Of a stretch of 64,000 nt of DNA, positions 17,687 to 25,421 are shown piece by piece; position 1 is the stretch's first letter; every line of letters starts with the position of its first letter. A model generated the notes under the pieces. The model was not told the origin of the DNA, searched no databases, and was given only the letters and a program-made list of their open reading frames with translations. Origin of the DNA: Burkholderia sp. SRS-W-2-2016 (GTDB taxonomy: Bacteria; Pseudomonadota; Gammaproteobacteria; Burkholderiales; Burkholderiaceae). Where the stretch lies: contig NZ_MSDV01000003.1 of NCBI RefSeq assembly GCF_001931485.1, positions 101,879-165,878 of the forward strand, given 5' to 3'. The position numbers and the translations under genes were made by a program.

Positions 17687-18769
17687 TCAATCACTAATAT
17701 TATTAATTGCCGGCTGTTTCGCCTCGGTAATTACCCTGACCGACGCGCGTTCGACCAGCGGGCCGTCGAGCTTGACCGTGCGATGCCGGACCGGCGCGCC
17801 GGCGAGGCGGTTGTGTTCTTCCTGCAGCAGCGTCTCGACCGCCCAGCGGCCGAGCTCGTAGTTCGGCAGCACCACGGTGGAGAGCGGCGGATGGGTGTGG
17901 CGGGCGATTTCCTGGTCGTCGTAGCCGAGCACCGACACGTCTTCGGGCACCCGCAGGCCGAGCTGTTTGAGCGCTTCGATCGCGCCGATCGCGGTCAGGT
18001 CGTTCGCGCAGAAGATCGCGGTCGGCGGATTCGCTTCGCGCATCAGCGACAGCGTCAGCTCGAAGCCGAGGCCCGAGCTCCAGTCGCCGTCGCGCACCAG
18101 CTCCGCCGCGTACGGCAGGTCGGCGGTCGCGAGCGCGGTGCGGTAGCCCTTCAGGCGGTCTTTCGCGGCGTCCTGCCAAGGCTCGCCGTTGATGTAGCCG
18201 ATCCGCCGATGGCCGGACTGCAGCAGGTAGTCGGTCGCCAGATGGCCGCCGGCCACCTCGGCCGGCACCACCGACGAAAACGCGCTGTCGCCGGTGTAGC
18301 AGTTCAGCAGCACGGTCGGCACCTGCGACAGCGCGGCCGGCGGCGCGACCTTGCGGGTGTAGACGGTCGCGTAGATCACGCCGAACACGTGCGGATTGGT
18401 CAGCACCGTGTCGAGCACCTGTTTTTCGATGTCGGCGTTGCCGTGCGTCGAGTAGACCGCCAGCATCTTGCCGTTCGCGTACGCGGCGTCGCGCGCGCCG
18501 TCGGCGTTGACGACCGGGTGCGGGCTGGTCGAGATTTCGTCGGCCAGATAGACGATCAGATTGCGCTCGTCGCTCGAGGCCGGCACCGGCTCGCGCAGCG
18601 ACAGCCGGTAGCCGAGGTCGTGCGCGGCCTTCAACACCTTGTTGCGGGTGGCTTCGGAAAATTTCGCGCCGGCCGCGTTGTTCAGCACCAGCGAAACGGT
18701 GGATTGCGACACGCCGGTGAGCTTGGCGATGTCGGTCATGGTCGGACGGCGTTGAGTCGATTTTTTCAT
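17687..18769 (-). CDS. LacI-family transcriptional regulator of the sugar uptake locus
   Basis: A 360-residue LacI-type repressor. The helix-turn-helix lies at about residues 11-32 (MTDIAKLTGVSQSTVSLVLNN), followed by a hinge and a periplasmic-binding-protein-like effector domain. The effector domain carries typical LacI pieces: GHRRIGYINGE, TAIFCANDLTAIGA and VPEDVSVLGYDD. It lies between the divergent aldose epimerase gene and the transporter operon and shares direction with the transporter. Three near-identical AT-rich 13-mers (two in front of this gene, one over its stop codon) are candidate operators. I infer autoregulation and control of both sides. The ATG at 18769 has no strong ribosome site. 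Confidence 0.92.
   Translation of the reverse strand: MKKSTQRRPTMTDIAKLTGVSQSTVSLVLNNAAGAKFSEATRNKVLKAAHDLGYRLSLREPVPASSDERNLIVYLADEISTSPHPVVNADGARDAAYANGKMLAVYSTHGNADIEKQVLDTVLTNPHVFGVIYATVYTRKVAPPAALSQVPTVLLNCYTGDSAFSSVVPAEVAGGHLATDYLLQSGHRRIGYINGEPWQDAAKDRLKGYRTALATADLPYAAELVRDGDWSSGLGFELTLSLMREANPPTAIFCANDLTAIGAIEALKQLGLRVPEDVSVLGYDDQEIARHTHPPLSTVVLPNYELGRWAVETLLQEEHNRLAGAPVRHRTVKLDGPLVERASVRVITEAKQPAINNISD
17688..17700. promoter_or_regulatory. Candidate LacI operator A, over the lacI stop codon
   Basis: The plus-strand 13-mer CAATCACTAATAT matches sites B and C at the core ACTAATAW. It overlaps the lacI TGA and its last four codons (Asn-Ile-Ser-Asp), about 180 bases upstream of ytfQ. 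The codons there are AT-rich, unlike the rest of the gene, which suggests that operator function shaped the protein end. Confidence 0.5.
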
Positions 18770-18833
18770 TGTGCGGGCCGCGGCGAGGCGGCGCTAAAGC
18801 ATGGGAATGCCGCTGGGCATCATGCCGATGACG

Positions 18834-18846
18834 GTACCACTAATAA
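18834..18846. promoter_or_regulatory. Candidate LacI operator B
   Basis: The 13-mer GTACCACTAATAA shares the 11-base ACTAATAATAT extension with site C. It lies about 65 bases upstream of the lacI start, a position from which bound repressor would block lacI transcription. Confidence 0.5.
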
Positions 18847-18921
18847 TATGCGTGCGGCAACGCGCGCTAACCCGCCATTTGGGAACAGGTTTACGGTGAG
18901 TTACCGGGTCTTCCGACAAAT

Positions 18922-18934
18922 TTATTACTAATAA
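18922..18934. promoter_or_regulatory. Candidate LacI operator C (perfect palindrome)
   Basis: TTATTACTAATAA is a perfect 6-1-6 palindrome, the form expected of a LacI dimer site. It lies midway between the divergent lacI and aldose epimerase genes, about 150 bases from each start. It is the best of the three copies. Confidence 0.55.
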
Positions 18935-19032
18935 TATTGACTGGGCGGGCGGTCTCGTGCGATTCTCGCTCGGGCGGGCTGGAGGCAGTCCGCCGGCCGC
19001 GTGCTGTGCGCGGCACGTTACAGGAGACACGA

Positions 19033-19077
19033 ATGCACGTTGGTGCCGCCATCCGCTCGCGGTTTCTCGTTTGTTGA
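19033..19077 (+). other. Possible 14-codon leader peptide before the aldose epimerase gene
   Basis: An ATG with a well-placed GGAGA site 6 bases upstream opens a short frame, MHVGAAIRSRFLVC, ending in TGA at 19075-19077. The stop is two bases before the epimerase ATG. The arrangement suggests translational coupling, since the epimerase start itself lacks a clear ribosome site. It could equally be a chance frame. Confidence 0.35.
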
Positions 19078-19079
19078 TC

Positions 19080-20114
19080 ATGCGCGACGTTTCCCTGCAT
19101 CCGATGCGGCCGCAGACGCCGCACACGCCGAACGCGCCGCACCCCGTGGCGCAAGCCGGCTCGCAATTGTCGTGGCTCGACGATCCGGCGATCGTCGCGC
19201 GGCTCGTCGTGGTGTCGGCGGGGCCGTTGCGCGCGGTGCTCGCGCCCGACGTGGGCGGCGCGCTCGCGGCTTTCTACGAAGTCACGCCCGCGGGTCCGTT
19301 GCACTGGCTGCGGCCGGCCACGGCGGACGCGTTCGCGCAGCGCGATCCGCTGCAAATGGCGAGCTTTCCGCTGTTCCCGTATTGCAACCGGATTCGCGAC
19401 GCGCGTTTCGAGTTCGACGGCCAGGCGATCGATCTGGCCGGCAACGATCCGCGCTTCGCGCACGCGCTGCACGGCAACGCGTGGCGGCAGCCGTGGCGGG
19501 TCGGCGCGCAGAATGAAAATTCGCTCGACCTGCACTTCGAGCACGAGCCCGATGCGCAGGTACGCGGCGACTGGCCGTTCCGCTATCGCGCGCGCCAGCG
19601 GATCGAACTGTGCGACGGCGGCTTGCGGATCACGATGTGGGCGCAGAACCTCGCCGAGCGGCCGATGCCGTTCGGGATGGGCCATCACCCTTACTACCCG
19701 CGCACCGAAGCGACCCGCGTACACGCCGACGTACAGGCGATGTGGCACGCCGATGCCGCGGTGCTGCCGACTCATCTCGGCCCGCACCCGGCGGTCGACG
19801 CGTTGCGCGCCGGCATGTCGCCCGATGCGTTCGATCTCGACAACAACTTCGCGAACTGGACGCGCGAGGCGACGATCGCATGGCCCGACGAACGCCGCAG
19901 CCTGACGATGCGCGCGGACGCGCCGTTCGATCACATGGTGGTGTTCGCGCCGGCCAACGATCCGCAGCTGTGCGTGGAGCCGGTCACGAATACGACCGAC
20001 TGCTTCAACGCGGTCGGGGAGGCGGGGCTGCGCGAACAGGTTGGCGGCTGCGTGCTGCAGCCGGGGGAGGAAATCGAGGCGGCGTTGACTTGGACGCCAT
20101 GCCGGGAGGGGTGA
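19080..20114 (+). CDS. Aldose 1-epimerase (galactose mutarotase family)
   Basis: A 344-residue mutarotase that interconverts alpha and beta anomers of an aldose, in the cytoplasm. Family catalytic and binding segments are present: FPYCNRIRDARF with the substrate Arg, HALHGNAW and GHHPYYPR with the two His residues, and the C-terminal Glu in CVEPVTN. It is divergent from the LacI gene and the sugar ABC operon, so it probably processes the imported sugar. The ATG at 19080 lacks its own ribosome site; MRPQTP at 19104 is an alternative. Upstream in-frame codons run through the promoter region and are not used. Confidence 0.88.
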   Translation: MRDVSLHPMRPQTPHTPNAPHPVAQAGSQLSWLDDPAIVARLVVVSAGPLRAVLAPDVGGALAAFYEVTPAGPLHWLRPATADAFAQRDPLQMASFPLFPYCNRIRDARFEFDGQAIDLAGNDPRFAHALHGNAWRQPWRVGAQNENSLDLHFEHEPDAQVRGDWPFRYRARQRIELCDGGLRITMWAQNLAERPMPFGMGHHPYYPRTEATRVHADVQAMWHADAAVLPTHLGPHPAVDALRAGMSPDAFDLDNNFANWTREATIAWPDERRSLTMRADAPFDHMVVFAPANDPQLCVEPVTNTTDCFNAVGEAGLREQVGGCVLQPGEEIEAALTWTPCREG

Positions 20115-20147
20115 GCGAGTTTCGTGCGGAGGCGCCGTGCGCAGACC

Positions 20148-20195
20148 ATTTCACTAGAATAATGCTGCGCGATTTCACTAAAAAGATGCTACGAA
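20148..20195. repeat. Imperfect 24-base tandem duplication
   Basis: Two adjacent 24-base units, 20148-20171 and 20172-20195, both begin ATTTCACTA and share ATGCT. They lie in the short gap between the epimerase gene and the convergent EEP-family gene. No stem or T-run makes this a terminator. Confidence 0.6.
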
Positions 20196-20231
20196 GCCTT
20201 TCGAGCTGATTTTTCGCGCTCCGCTCGCATC

Positions 20232-21029
20232 TCAATCCACCCGCAACCGCGCCATATAAGGCAGATGATCCGACAGCCACGCAGTCTCCTGCGTCGGCTG
20301 GATCCACTCGATCGGCTGCATCCCGCGCACGAACATCTTGTCCAGCGACAGCGCCGGCGAAAACGCCGGAAACGTGCGCGCCGGCTCGCCGAGCAGCGTT
20401 GCCACTTCCTGCAGTCCGTGCTCGCGAAACAGCGGCACCGAGTCATTGCGCCAGTCGTTGAAGTCGCCGGCCAGCACCAGCGGGCCGGCGGGCGCTTCCT
20501 TCGCGATCCAGTGCGCGATCCAGTTCATCTGCCGCATGCGCGCCGGCCGCGTCAGCGCCAGATGCGCGCACAGCAGCGTGACGAGCCGGCCGCCGAAGGT
20601 CGCGCGCGCGACCAGCAGCCCACGCTTCTCGAAGCGGTGCGCGGAGATATCCCAGCGGCCGCCGAGATCGAGCGGATGCGGCGACAGGATCGCATTGCCG
20701 TGCCGCCACGACGGCTTGAATACGTTCGGGCCGAGCGCGACTTCGAGTTCGAGCGCGCGCGCGATTTCGGTCGCCTGACAATGCCAGACGTCGGCCGACG
20801 GATCGTCCATCGGCGCACCGAAGCTGCTGGCGATCACCGGCGACGGCATCCGCCGCGCCATCGCTTCCTGCAGGAAATAGGCGTCCGCGTGAGTCGACTG
20901 GACCCAGCGCTGCATCGCCTGCCAGGCCTGGAAGCCGAGCGGCGTGCGGCCCTTGTGCAGGTTCCAGCTCACCGCGACGAAGTCGTTCGGCGCGAAGCTT
21001 TCGCGGATCAATTCTTCTGGGTTTCGCAT
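20232..21029 (-). CDS. Endonuclease/exonuclease/phosphatase (EEP) superfamily protein
   Basis: A 265-residue metal-dependent phosphoesterase. EEP landmarks are visible: VSWNLHKG near the N-terminus (metal-binding Asn), YFLQEA with the catalytic Glu, LAGDFNDWRND with the Asp-Asn pair, and the C-terminal SDHLPYMARL with the catalytic His. Members cleave DNA, RNA, phospholipids or inositol phosphates, and the sequence does not say which. No signal peptide is obvious, so it is presumably cytoplasmic. It is transcribed alone, ending tail-to-tail with the epimerase gene. The start at 21029 fits the usual family N-terminus. Confidence 0.85.
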   Translation of the reverse strand: MRNPEELIRESFAPNDFVAVSWNLHKGRTPLGFQAWQAMQRWVQSTHADAYFLQEAMARRMPSPVIASSFGAPMDDPSADVWHCQATEIARALELEVALGPNVFKPSWRHGNAILSPHPLDLGGRWDISAHRFEKRGLLVARATFGGRLVTLLCAHLALTRPARMRQMNWIAHWIAKEAPAGPLVLAGDFNDWRNDSVPLFREHGLQEVATLLGEPARTFPAFSPALSLDKMFVRGMQPIEWIQPTQETAWLSDHLPYMARLRVD

Positions 21030-21096
21030 ACCGCGTTATCCACGTGTTCTGGTTGAGGGCGCCGCGCAGGCGCGTGATTCACGTTCGCTGTTCATG

Positions 21097-21732
21097 TCAG
21101 TTCGATTTGCCGGGCGGGGCGGCGATGGTCGTGCCGCTAGCCGGGTTGCCGGAGGTGCCGGCAGCAGTGCCGCCGCCGTTGCCGCCGTTGCCGCCGTTGC
21201 CGTTCATCGCGCCGGCGTCACTCGCCGCGCCGTTCCCGTTCGCGCCGTTGTTCACGACGTTCGCATGCACGCGATAAACGAGGTTCGGATTGCTCGCGAC
21301 GATCGTCCAGCTCGCCCATTGATCGGGCGGCACCACGAGGCCCGGATGGCTTGCATTCACCTGACGCGGCTGCGGCGGCAGCTTGCAGCCGATGTCGGTG
21401 CGCTGCGCGCTGTCGCTTTCGAGCGTTTCCTGGGTGTCGATCGACAGCATCACGCCCTGCGGATCCACGCGCAGCGGCGACAGCGTGATCGTGCGCGACA
21501 GGTCGATGCTGCCGGCCGGCTGATCCTTGCAGCCGACGTTGTGCTGGATCACCTGGTGATGGGTATCCGTGCGCGCCTGGCCCACGGTGGTGGTGCCTTC
21601 GAACAGGTCGATCTGCTGACCGTCTTTCAGCACCTGCAATTGCCATTGCACGGCCTGCTGGCTTGGTCGTTGTTGCGCGTGTGCGAGCAACGAAGCGCCA
21701 AGCAGCATGGCCACGATACTGGTTTTCCACAT
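21097..21732 (-). CDS. Secreted or periplasmic hypothetical protein with Gly/Asn-rich tail
   Basis: A 211-residue protein I do not recognise. Residues 1-19 form a Sec signal peptide (cleavage after AHA). The next 125 or so residues look like a compact beta-rich domain with two cysteines (in NVGCKDQ and DIGCKLP) that could form a disulfide in the periplasm. The segment PGLVVPPDQWASWTIVASN recurs in small Burkholderia exported proteins as far as I recall. From about residue 150 the chain is low complexity, built of NGNGGNGG-type and Ala/Ser/Gly stretches encoded by 9-base repeats. It lies 67 bases upstream of the EEP-family gene on the same strand, so co-transcription is possible. Confidence 0.7.
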   Translation of the reverse strand: MWKTSIVAMLLGASLLAHAQQRPSQQAVQWQLQVLKDGQQIDLFEGTTTVGQARTDTHHQVIQHNVGCKDQPAGSIDLSRTITLSPLRVDPQGVMLSIDTQETLESDSAQRTDIGCKLPPQPRQVNASHPGLVVPPDQWASWTIVASNPNLVYRVHANVVNNGANGNGAASDAGAMNGNGGNGGNGGGTAAGTSGNPASGTTIAAPPGKSN

Positions 21733-22107
21733 ATCGGGAATCTCCGCTCACGACATCGGCCGGTACCGTGTCTGGGTCGGGTTGGTGTCGTTTTTCAGGT
21801 ATTCGAAACAGTGAGCCATCTTACCCCCGATGGCCGAAACGATTTTCTGACATCTCGAGCCCGGACCGGTTCAGCAATACTCCATTTCAGATAAGGACAG
21901 CAATCGCGGAAACAAGCGCGCACCGCCGCGCACGCCGGACAGTGCCCAGCACGTGGCGGGCCCAATCCACATAAGCGGCTGTTAGCAGCAGAGCCGCACG
22001 ACTGCTGGCTTGCACCTGTTTATGTCGTCGCTACACTGGACTCGAACCGGCGCTCACAAGGCGCCGCCGCAGCAGCATCACGCAGCATCAAGCAGACGGG
22101 GTGAGCG
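21733..22107. other. Divergent gap upstream of the secreted protein and AAA ATPase
   Basis: About 375 bases without a gene. It must hold promoters for both neighbours. Just before the ATPase start there is a doubled GCAGCATCA and a 13-mer (22086-22098) that recurs beyond the ATPase gene. Nothing else was recognised. Confidence 0.45.
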
Positions 22108-23085
22108 ATGACGACGGCAATGGTCAAACAGGAAATCGCGGTGGCATCGTTTAGCCGGGTGTACGACCTCGATCAGGTCGAAACCGCGCTGAACGGTCTC
22201 GGTGACGGCGCCAATGAGGCGTTGCGCACCACTTACGAAAAGATGCTGAAAACCGGCAATTTGCGCTTCTGCGTGAAGCCGAACCGGATGCCGTCGATCG
22301 ACGATCTGATCGACGCGCTGCCGAATTTTTCCGCGCCGCTCGACGACGTCCGCAAGCAGGTCGCGCTGTGCCTCGAAACCGAGGACCGGCTCGAACTGAT
22401 GCCGATCCTGCTGCTCGGCGACCCCGGCATCGGCAAGACCCATTTCGCGAAGCAGTTGGCGCGGCTGCTCGGCACCGCGTATCAGTACGTCGCGATGAGT
22501 TCGCTGACCGCGGGCTGGATTCTGTCGGGCGCGTCGTCGCAGTGGAAGAACGCGAAGCCGGGCAAGGTGTTCGATGCGCTCGTGAACGGCAGCTACGCGA
22601 ATCCGGTGATCGCCGTCGATGAAATCGACAAGGCCACCGGCGACTCGCAATACGATCCGCTCGGCGCGCTGTACGCGCTGCTGGAGCACGACACCGCGCA
22701 GAGCTTTATCGACGAATTCGCCGAGATTCCGATCAACGCGGGCAACGTGATCTGGATCGCGACCGCCAACGACGAACGCGCGATTCCCGAGCCGATCCTG
22801 AACCGGATGAACGTCTACGAAATTCCGCCACCCGATCATGCGGGCGCACGACGTATCGCGCAGGCGATCTATGACGAAATCCGTTGCGCGCACAACTGGG
22901 GACTGCGCTTTCCCGAGCAGCTCGGCGAAGCGGCGCTCGACGCGCTGAAGCCCGCGTCGCCGCGCGCGATGCGCCGGGCGATCCTGAACGGCTTCGGCGC
23001 GGCGCGGATCGCCGGACGCGACCAGATCGAGGCGGCGGACATCCGCCTCGATTACGGAAACCGGCGAAAACCGATCGGTTTTTGA
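22108..23085 (+). CDS. AAA+ ATPase of unknown target (Lon-like ATPase module)
   Basis: A 325-residue AAA+ protein. Walker A GDPGIGKT is at residues 104-111, Walker B VIAVDEID near 167-174, and a sensor 1-like WIATANDE and an arginine-finger-like ILNRMNVYEI segment follow. The C-terminal helical lid ends with a PRAMRRAILNG sensor 2 segment. It resembles the ATPase part of Lon but has no protease domain or substrate-binding N-domain. It stands alone, so its client cannot be inferred from neighbours. A weak GGTGAG site precedes the ATG. A hairpin right after the stop may end the transcript. The same 13-base sequence flanks the gene on both sides. Confidence 0.82.
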   Translation: MTTAMVKQEIAVASFSRVYDLDQVETALNGLGDGANEALRTTYEKMLKTGNLRFCVKPNRMPSIDDLIDALPNFSAPLDDVRKQVALCLETEDRLELMPILLLGDPGIGKTHFAKQLARLLGTAYQYVAMSSLTAGWILSGASSQWKNAKPGKVFDALVNGSYANPVIAVDEIDKATGDSQYDPLGALYALLEHDTAQSFIDEFAEIPINAGNVIWIATANDERAIPEPILNRMNVYEIPPPDHAGARRIAQAIYDEIRCAHNWGLRFPEQLGEAALDALKPASPRAMRRAILNGFGAARIAGRDQIEAADIRLDYGNRRKPIGF

Positions 23086-23513
23086 GGTTTTTGGGCGTTT
23101 TCAGGCCCAAAACCGGTCTAAATGCGATTTGCATGAAAATGATGGGCAATTCGTACCGTTCGCGCGGTGAATGCCACGGCAATTGTTGCTAATTTTGAGA
23201 TATGGTGCGAAGGCGCGCCCGGTGGATGGAGGCCGGGCCGCGCTCCGCGAGCGCGGCCGAGTGCCGTTTCGGTCTGTACTGCGTCGTACAATTTTGCGTG
23301 GCGGTGATAAAACGATATCAGCAGACCGAAATAAACCTACGCACATCCAGGCAAACTCAGGCACATCAGGCACATCAAGCAGACGCAAAACAGATTCCAG
23401 CGGACAGATGCACTCGATAAACAGCGAAAGCGCCACCGAGGCGCCGCATCCTGTCTTTCTCCCCATCGGCTGAACGAGGCAGCGCGCGGCGTAGTCGGGC
23501 CGCGTCAACGGAT
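23086..23513. other. Gap after the AAA ATPase with hairpin and short direct repeats
   Basis: About 430 bases without a gene. A stem TTTTGGGC (23089-23096) with GCCCAAAA (23105-23112) follows the ATPase stop but has no T-run. At 23341-23395 short GGCACATCA-type direct repeats lead into a 13-mer also found before the ATPase gene. No promoter for the next gene was identified with confidence. Confidence 0.4.
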
Positions 23514-24620
23514 ATGGATCAGATCGAATGTGTAGTGATCGGCGCCGGCGTGATCGGCCTCGCGACGGCGCGTGCGTTGGCGGCGCGCGGGCGCGAGGTG
23601 ATCGTGCTGGAGGCCGCCGAGGCAATCGGGGTGGGCACCAGCTCGCGCAACAGCGAAGTGATTCACGCGGGCCTGTACTATCCGCGCGGCTCGCTGAAGG
23701 CGACGCTGTGCGTGCGCGGCCGCGAAATGCTGTACGACTACTGTGTCGAGCGCAACGTCCCGCATTCGCGCTGCGGCAAGCTGCTGGTCGCGACCGCGCG
23801 TAACCAGATTCCGCAGCTCGAAAGCATCATCGCGAAGGGACGCGACAACGGCGTGCTCGACCTGATGCGTATCACCGGCGATCAGGCGCAGGCGCTCGAA
23901 CCGGCGCTCGAATGTGTGGAGGCGGTGTTCTCGCCGCAAACCGGGATTGTCGATAGTCATCAGCTGATGCTCGCGTTGCAGGGCGATGCCGAGCGCGACG
24001 GCGCGGTGTGCGCATTTCATGCGCCGGTCGAGGCGATCGAGGCGCGCAACGGCCGCTTCACGATCGCGGTCGGCGGCGCGGCGCCGACCACGATCAGCGC
24101 GGCCTGCGTGATCAATAGCGCGGGCCTGTATGCGAACGCGCTGGCGCGCAAGATTCGCGGGCTCGATGCGCGTCACGTGCCGCCGCTGTATTTCGCACGC
24201 GGCAACTACTTCAGCATCTCGGGCCGCGCGCCGTTCAGCCGGCTGATCTATCCGATGCCGAACGAAGCCGGCCTCGGCGTGCATCTGACGATCGACCTCG
24301 GCGGCCAGGCGCGTTTCGGTCCGGACGTCGAGTGGGTCGACTCGATCAATTACGACGTCGATCCGCGTCGCGCGGAGTCGTTCTACGCGGCGATTCGCGC
24401 GTATTGGCCGGCGTTGCCCGACGACGCATTGCAGCCCGCGTATGCGGGGATTCGTCCGAAGCTGTCCGGCCCCGGCGAGAGCGCCGCCGACTTCGTGATC
24501 CAGGGGCCGGCCGCGCATGGCGTGCGCGGGCTCGTCAATCTGTTCGGGATCGAGTCGCCCGGTTTGACCGCGTCGCTGGCGATCGCGCAGCGCGTCTGCG
24601 AACTGAGCGGGCACGCCTGA
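23514..24620 (+). CDS. FAD-dependent oxidoreductase, L-2-hydroxyglutarate oxidase (LhgO)-like
   Basis: A 368-residue DAO-family flavoenzyme. The N-terminal dinucleotide-binding motif is [15 protein letters not shown] (about residues 8-22), followed by the acidic VLEAA strand end. [21 protein letters not shown] is a hallmark of the LhgO/L2HGDH group, and [13 protein letters not shown] and [19 protein letters not shown] form the C-terminal FAD contacts. Such enzymes oxidise L-2-hydroxyglutarate to 2-oxoglutarate and pass electrons to the quinone pool or oxygen. A related hydroxyacid substrate cannot be excluded. It is a single gene with the HiPIP gene about 170 bases downstream, which may or may not be linked. 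Confidence 0.87.
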   Translation: MDQIECVVIGAGVIGLATARALAARGREVIVLEAAEAIGVGTSSRNSEVIHAGLYYPRGSLKATLCVRGREMLYDYCVERNVPHSRCGKLLVATARNQIPQLESIIAKGRDNGVLDLMRITGDQAQALEPALECVEAVFSPQTGIVDSHQLMLALQGDAERDGAVCAFHAPVEAIEARNGRFTIAVGGAAPTTISAACVINSAGLYANALARKIRGLDARHVPPLYFARGNYFSISGRAPFSRLIYPMPNEAGLGVHLTIDLGGQARFGPDVEWVDSINYDVDPRRAESFYAAIRAYWPALPDDALQPAYAGIRPKLSGPGESAADFVIQGPAAHGVRGLVNLFGIESPGLTASLAIAQRVCELSGHA

Positions 24621-24788
24621 TTTCGAGCTTCAGGAGCAGGTCCGGCAGAGCGGCGCGGGCCGGACCCGCGCTCCTACCGCCGCGCTTATCTCCATCATTG
24701 GACCCTCACGCCGGGCTGCTTCATTGCTATGCTTGGCGAACGCTGTCATCAGAACGGCGTTGTTTCCATATAAATGGAGTGAGTCCCC

Positions 24789-25100
24789 ATGAGATCTTCC
24801 CGTCGTACGTTTTTGATCACCAGTATCGGTGTGGCCTCGACGCTCGCGCTGTCGCGCCAGGCGTTCGCCGATGCGCCGAAAGTCTCCGAATCCGATCCGA
24901 CCGCGCAGGCGCTAGGCTACCGCGAGGACGCCAGCAAGGTCGACAAGGCCAAGTTCGCCAAATTCGCGGCGGGCCAGGACTGCGGCAACTGCAGCTTCTT
25001 CCAGGGCAAGGCGGGCGACGCCTACGGCGGTTGCCCGATGTTCGCCGGCAAGCAGGTCGCGGCCAAGGGTTGGTGCAGCGCATATAACAAGAAGGCCTGA
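24789..25100 (+). CDS. High-potential iron-sulfur protein (HiPIP)
   Basis: A 103-residue periplasmic electron carrier. The N-terminus is a twin-arginine signal (SRRTFLITS), with cleavage probably after residue 27 (AFA). Mature Cys65, Cys68, Cys82 and Cys96 follow the HiPIP spacing that ligates one 4Fe-4S cluster. Tyr44 in ALGY and the C-terminal aromatic residues are also typical. Export by Tat fits a cofactor inserted before transport. HiPIPs carry electrons between cytochrome complexes and terminal oxidases or reductases; the partner here is not evident. A GGAG site precedes the ATG. Confidence 0.93.
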   Translation: MRSSRRTFLITSIGVASTLALSRQAFADAPKVSESDPTAQALGYREDASKVDKAKFAKFAAGQDCGNCSFFQGKAGDAYGGCPMFAGKQVAAKGWCSAYNKKA

Positions 25101-25421
25101 AGCCGTCGTCGTTCGATGCACGGACAGGCCAATCCGGGATGCGCCGCAACATGCGGCGCGGCTTCGGACTGCGAAGTTTCCGTGCGCCTGCCGCCGCGCG
25201 CGGCAGGCATACCGGATGCTGGTCCCCGATGTCTGCGAACGGTTTAAAACGGCTTGAAAACCGTTTAGCCCCTCTTTACACTCCAAGGCGATTGCTTGCA
25301 CCGGCGCGACTTTTCTCGCGCATCGACAAGGGCAGCGGCGTTCGACGCATCTCCATCCGCGTTCGAAACGGCAACCGGTTTCGCTGACCTGGGGACACTT
25401 TTTCGCAGGCGGAGAGTTCGC
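25101..25421. other. Gap between HiPIP and MFS genes
   Basis: About 320 bases. Two GC-rich hairpins are visible, near 25141-25159 (GCGCCGC arms) and near 25186-25206 (CCTGCCGC arms). Neither has a following T-run. An in-frame extension of the MFS gene back to 25296 exists but lacks a ribosome site. Confidence 0.4.

Larger units (their letters stand above)
18770..19079. other. Divergent promoter region between lacI and the aldose epimerase gene
   Basis: About 310 bases with no complete gene apart from a possible 14-codon leader. It contains candidate operators B and C in an AT-rich island around 18835-18940 and should carry the promoters for both directions. Confidence 0.55.

Noticed and set aside
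25141..25206. GC-rich hairpins after HiPIP as terminators
   Set aside because: Stems are good but neither is followed by a T-run on the relevant strand.
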